Origin: Aporrectodea caliginosa
Taxonomy: Eukaryota > Annelida > Clitellata > Crassiclitellata > Lumbricidae
Length of the DNA: 64,000 bases
Assembly (NCBI GenBank): GCA_020284085.1
Contig: JACEVL010000130.1
Span: 1,138,501 to 1,202,500, forward strand
Reading direction: 5' to 3'
The notes beneath the pieces were generated by a model, which made no database searches, was not told the DNA's origin, and was given only the letters and a program-made list of their open reading frames with translations. Of the stretch, positions 62,651 through 64,000 are shown one piece after another. Every line of letters begins with the position of its first letter. Position 1 is the first letter of the stretch. The position numbers and the translations under genes were made by a program.

Positions 62651-63265
62651 TTACTTGTGTTCTGCAGCTGTTTGCTGTTCTTGCATTTCCAGTAGGTGCT
62701 CTAGAAGTTGTCGCTTGTATAGGCCTATGTCGCAGTTACATTCGATCATCTGTTTTACACTGTGATTTATAGTCGATCAGCATAATTAACAGTCCATAAT
62801 TATTTCATATTTGGCTAGATCCACCCATAGGCCAACAACCTCCGTTTTAAATTAGTCCTCTGCAGAGTAGGCCTACTAGCCTAACTTACAGTCTAGATCG
62901 CACATTCAAAGGAATTCACTTATATTAGTAGGCCTATAATAATATAGGCCCTGTTGATAAATCAAGGGGATATATTATTAAAGCTAGTGGAAATGTCATA
63001 TCTTTCAGATTAAAAAGGTTTAATGAAAATAGAATAAATTAATGTCTCGGAACATCAATCGTTAGAACACGTCTTGCGTGTCTGTAGCCTCCTGCCATTG
63101 TCTTTCCACGTTAAAATTAGGAATAATATTATTTTGGCTACAGCCGGGGTTAGGGGTGGAGGTCGTCCACACTGAGTGCGCTCTGAGCACACAGACAGCA
63201 GATTGAAGTTGTTCAACGAGCTGAATTGCGTATGATAAAAAGTGACGGCAAAGGCGAAATGGGTA
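62650..63265 (-). repeat. dispersed repeat, inverse copy of the 8-9 kb block
   Basis: The reverse complement follows 8222-8820: CCCATTTCGCCTTTGCCG, GAGCGCACTCAGTGTGG, GTTCTAACGATTGATGTTCC, AGATGATCGAATG.AACTGCG and GCAAACAGCTGCAGAACAC. It continues beyond the MITE to about 62160. Confidence 0.7.
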
Positions 63266-63269
63266 GAGT

Positions 63270-63485
63270 TTTGGAGTTCATCAATAATAATTGTTGGATT
63301 CTGGTGATTCCATGTCAGATCAGAGTTTACACCACAAGTAGGCCTACAATATCAGGTCTTCATATAGAATAATCTCGATCAGTTTGATTTGTTATTTTAC
63401 AACAAACAATTAACAATTAGGGTTCTTTTTAGGAAATATTGATATATATTGCTCCATGCAGGCGCCATTAATTGCAACGACAGGG
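63270..63485. repeat. duplication landmark C, copy 3
   Basis: Third copy of the landmark (GGATTCTGGTGATTCCATGT, CAGATCAGAG, TTAGGAAATATTGA). It suggests that the tandem array has at least two full periods and that a third begins here. Confidence 0.75.
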
Positions 63486-63524
63486 CTGCTTTGTGTCAGT
63501 TTGAAATTTAATATATAAACGAAG

Positions 63525-63525
<1 letters not shown>

Positions 63526-63563
<38 letters not shown>
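63526..63563. repeat. (TTA)n with AACGAAG leader
   Basis: AAACGAAGATTATTATT is the family B SINE tail; no SINE body is recognisable upstream. Confidence 0.8.
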
Positions 63564-63599
63564 AAAACATTATTGTTCCTCTACAATCAGAGTTCTATA

Positions 63600-64000
63600 G
63601 GGTCCTGTAACGATTTTTGCCCTGATGTTAACGGGTATATCTTTATTTTATTTCATCTGAACTCAATGATCTTCTTCTGAACTTAATTTGGACTTGATGA
63701 ACTGTCCGCAAGCGGTAATCGCTCTAATGTACTTTGCGCGTACTCGATAACCTTGTAGCGTGTACTCGATAAACTTTAGGCGCACTGTTTAAACTCTAAA
63801 CATAGCCAGACGGCTAGACAACTGTCTAGACAGGCGATTAGACAAAGGACTCGCGCCTTAAAACGCGTATAAATAAGGCCTCGCTTAGTTAAGGAAAAGA
63901 GAGAGTAACAGGGTTTTAGTCGATGAAGTCAGTCGTCGGTGAACGGTCGATCAGTTAAGTCGTTGAGTAGTAATCAGTAGTCAGTAATCTGGATCAGTGA
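63600..64000 (+). mobile_element. possible LTR promoter region, cut by the window end
   Basis: A TATAAATAAGGCC box at 63868 is followed by AGTCAGTCG/GATCAGT/GTAGTCAG-type short repeats, as in the R/U5 part of many LTR retrotransposons. A TGTAACG near 63605 could be the LTR start. No polypurine tract, primer site or coding region is in view, so a gene promoter is the alternative. Confidence 0.3.

Overview
The window is animal genomic DNA: intron-rich genes with GT-AG splice sites, long AT-rich introns and dense mobile elements. The gene content, the tRNA-derived SINEs, the LINE tails ending in short microsatellites and the very frequent octamer TAGGCCTA suggest a marine invertebrate deuterostome, most likely an echinoderm. 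This is inference; no species can be named from the sequence alone.

Layout. 1-28,800 is mostly gene-poor. It holds microsatellites, LINE 3' ends, four tRNA-like SINE copies, hAT-type elements, a 479-bp tandem duplication, a full-length but dead mariner element (24,495-25,790), and three unidentified stretches that could be exons (2,240-2,466 +; 15,757-16,077 -; 20,249-20,381 -). 28,883-47,487 (+) is a complete IBTK gene (inhibitor of Bruton tyrosine kinase homologue): 26 coding exons joining in phase into a 1,366-residue protein with ankyrin, RCC1 and two BTB domains. Its introns hold LINE tails, SINEs and four copies of a very small TTAA-flanked MITE. 48,574-50,272 is a nearly spacer-free 1.7-kb palindrome. 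53,633-56,860 (+) is a complete four-coding-exon ARF GTPase gene (179 residues) with a TATA-containing upstream region and a polyadenylation signal.

The ARF locus was tandemly duplicated. From about 59,050 to 63,485 the flank, promoter, fragments of intron and 3' UTR and downstream flank of ARF recur in the same order, but every coding exon is gone. Several transposons are present in one unit and absent from the other, so the duplicate works as a record of insertion order. The window ends in what may be the promoter part of an LTR.

IBTK (a BTB/Cullin-3-type adaptor) and ARF (vesicle-coat GTPase) are adjacent and co-oriented; nothing in the sequence shows a functional link. All counts and alignments were made by eye.
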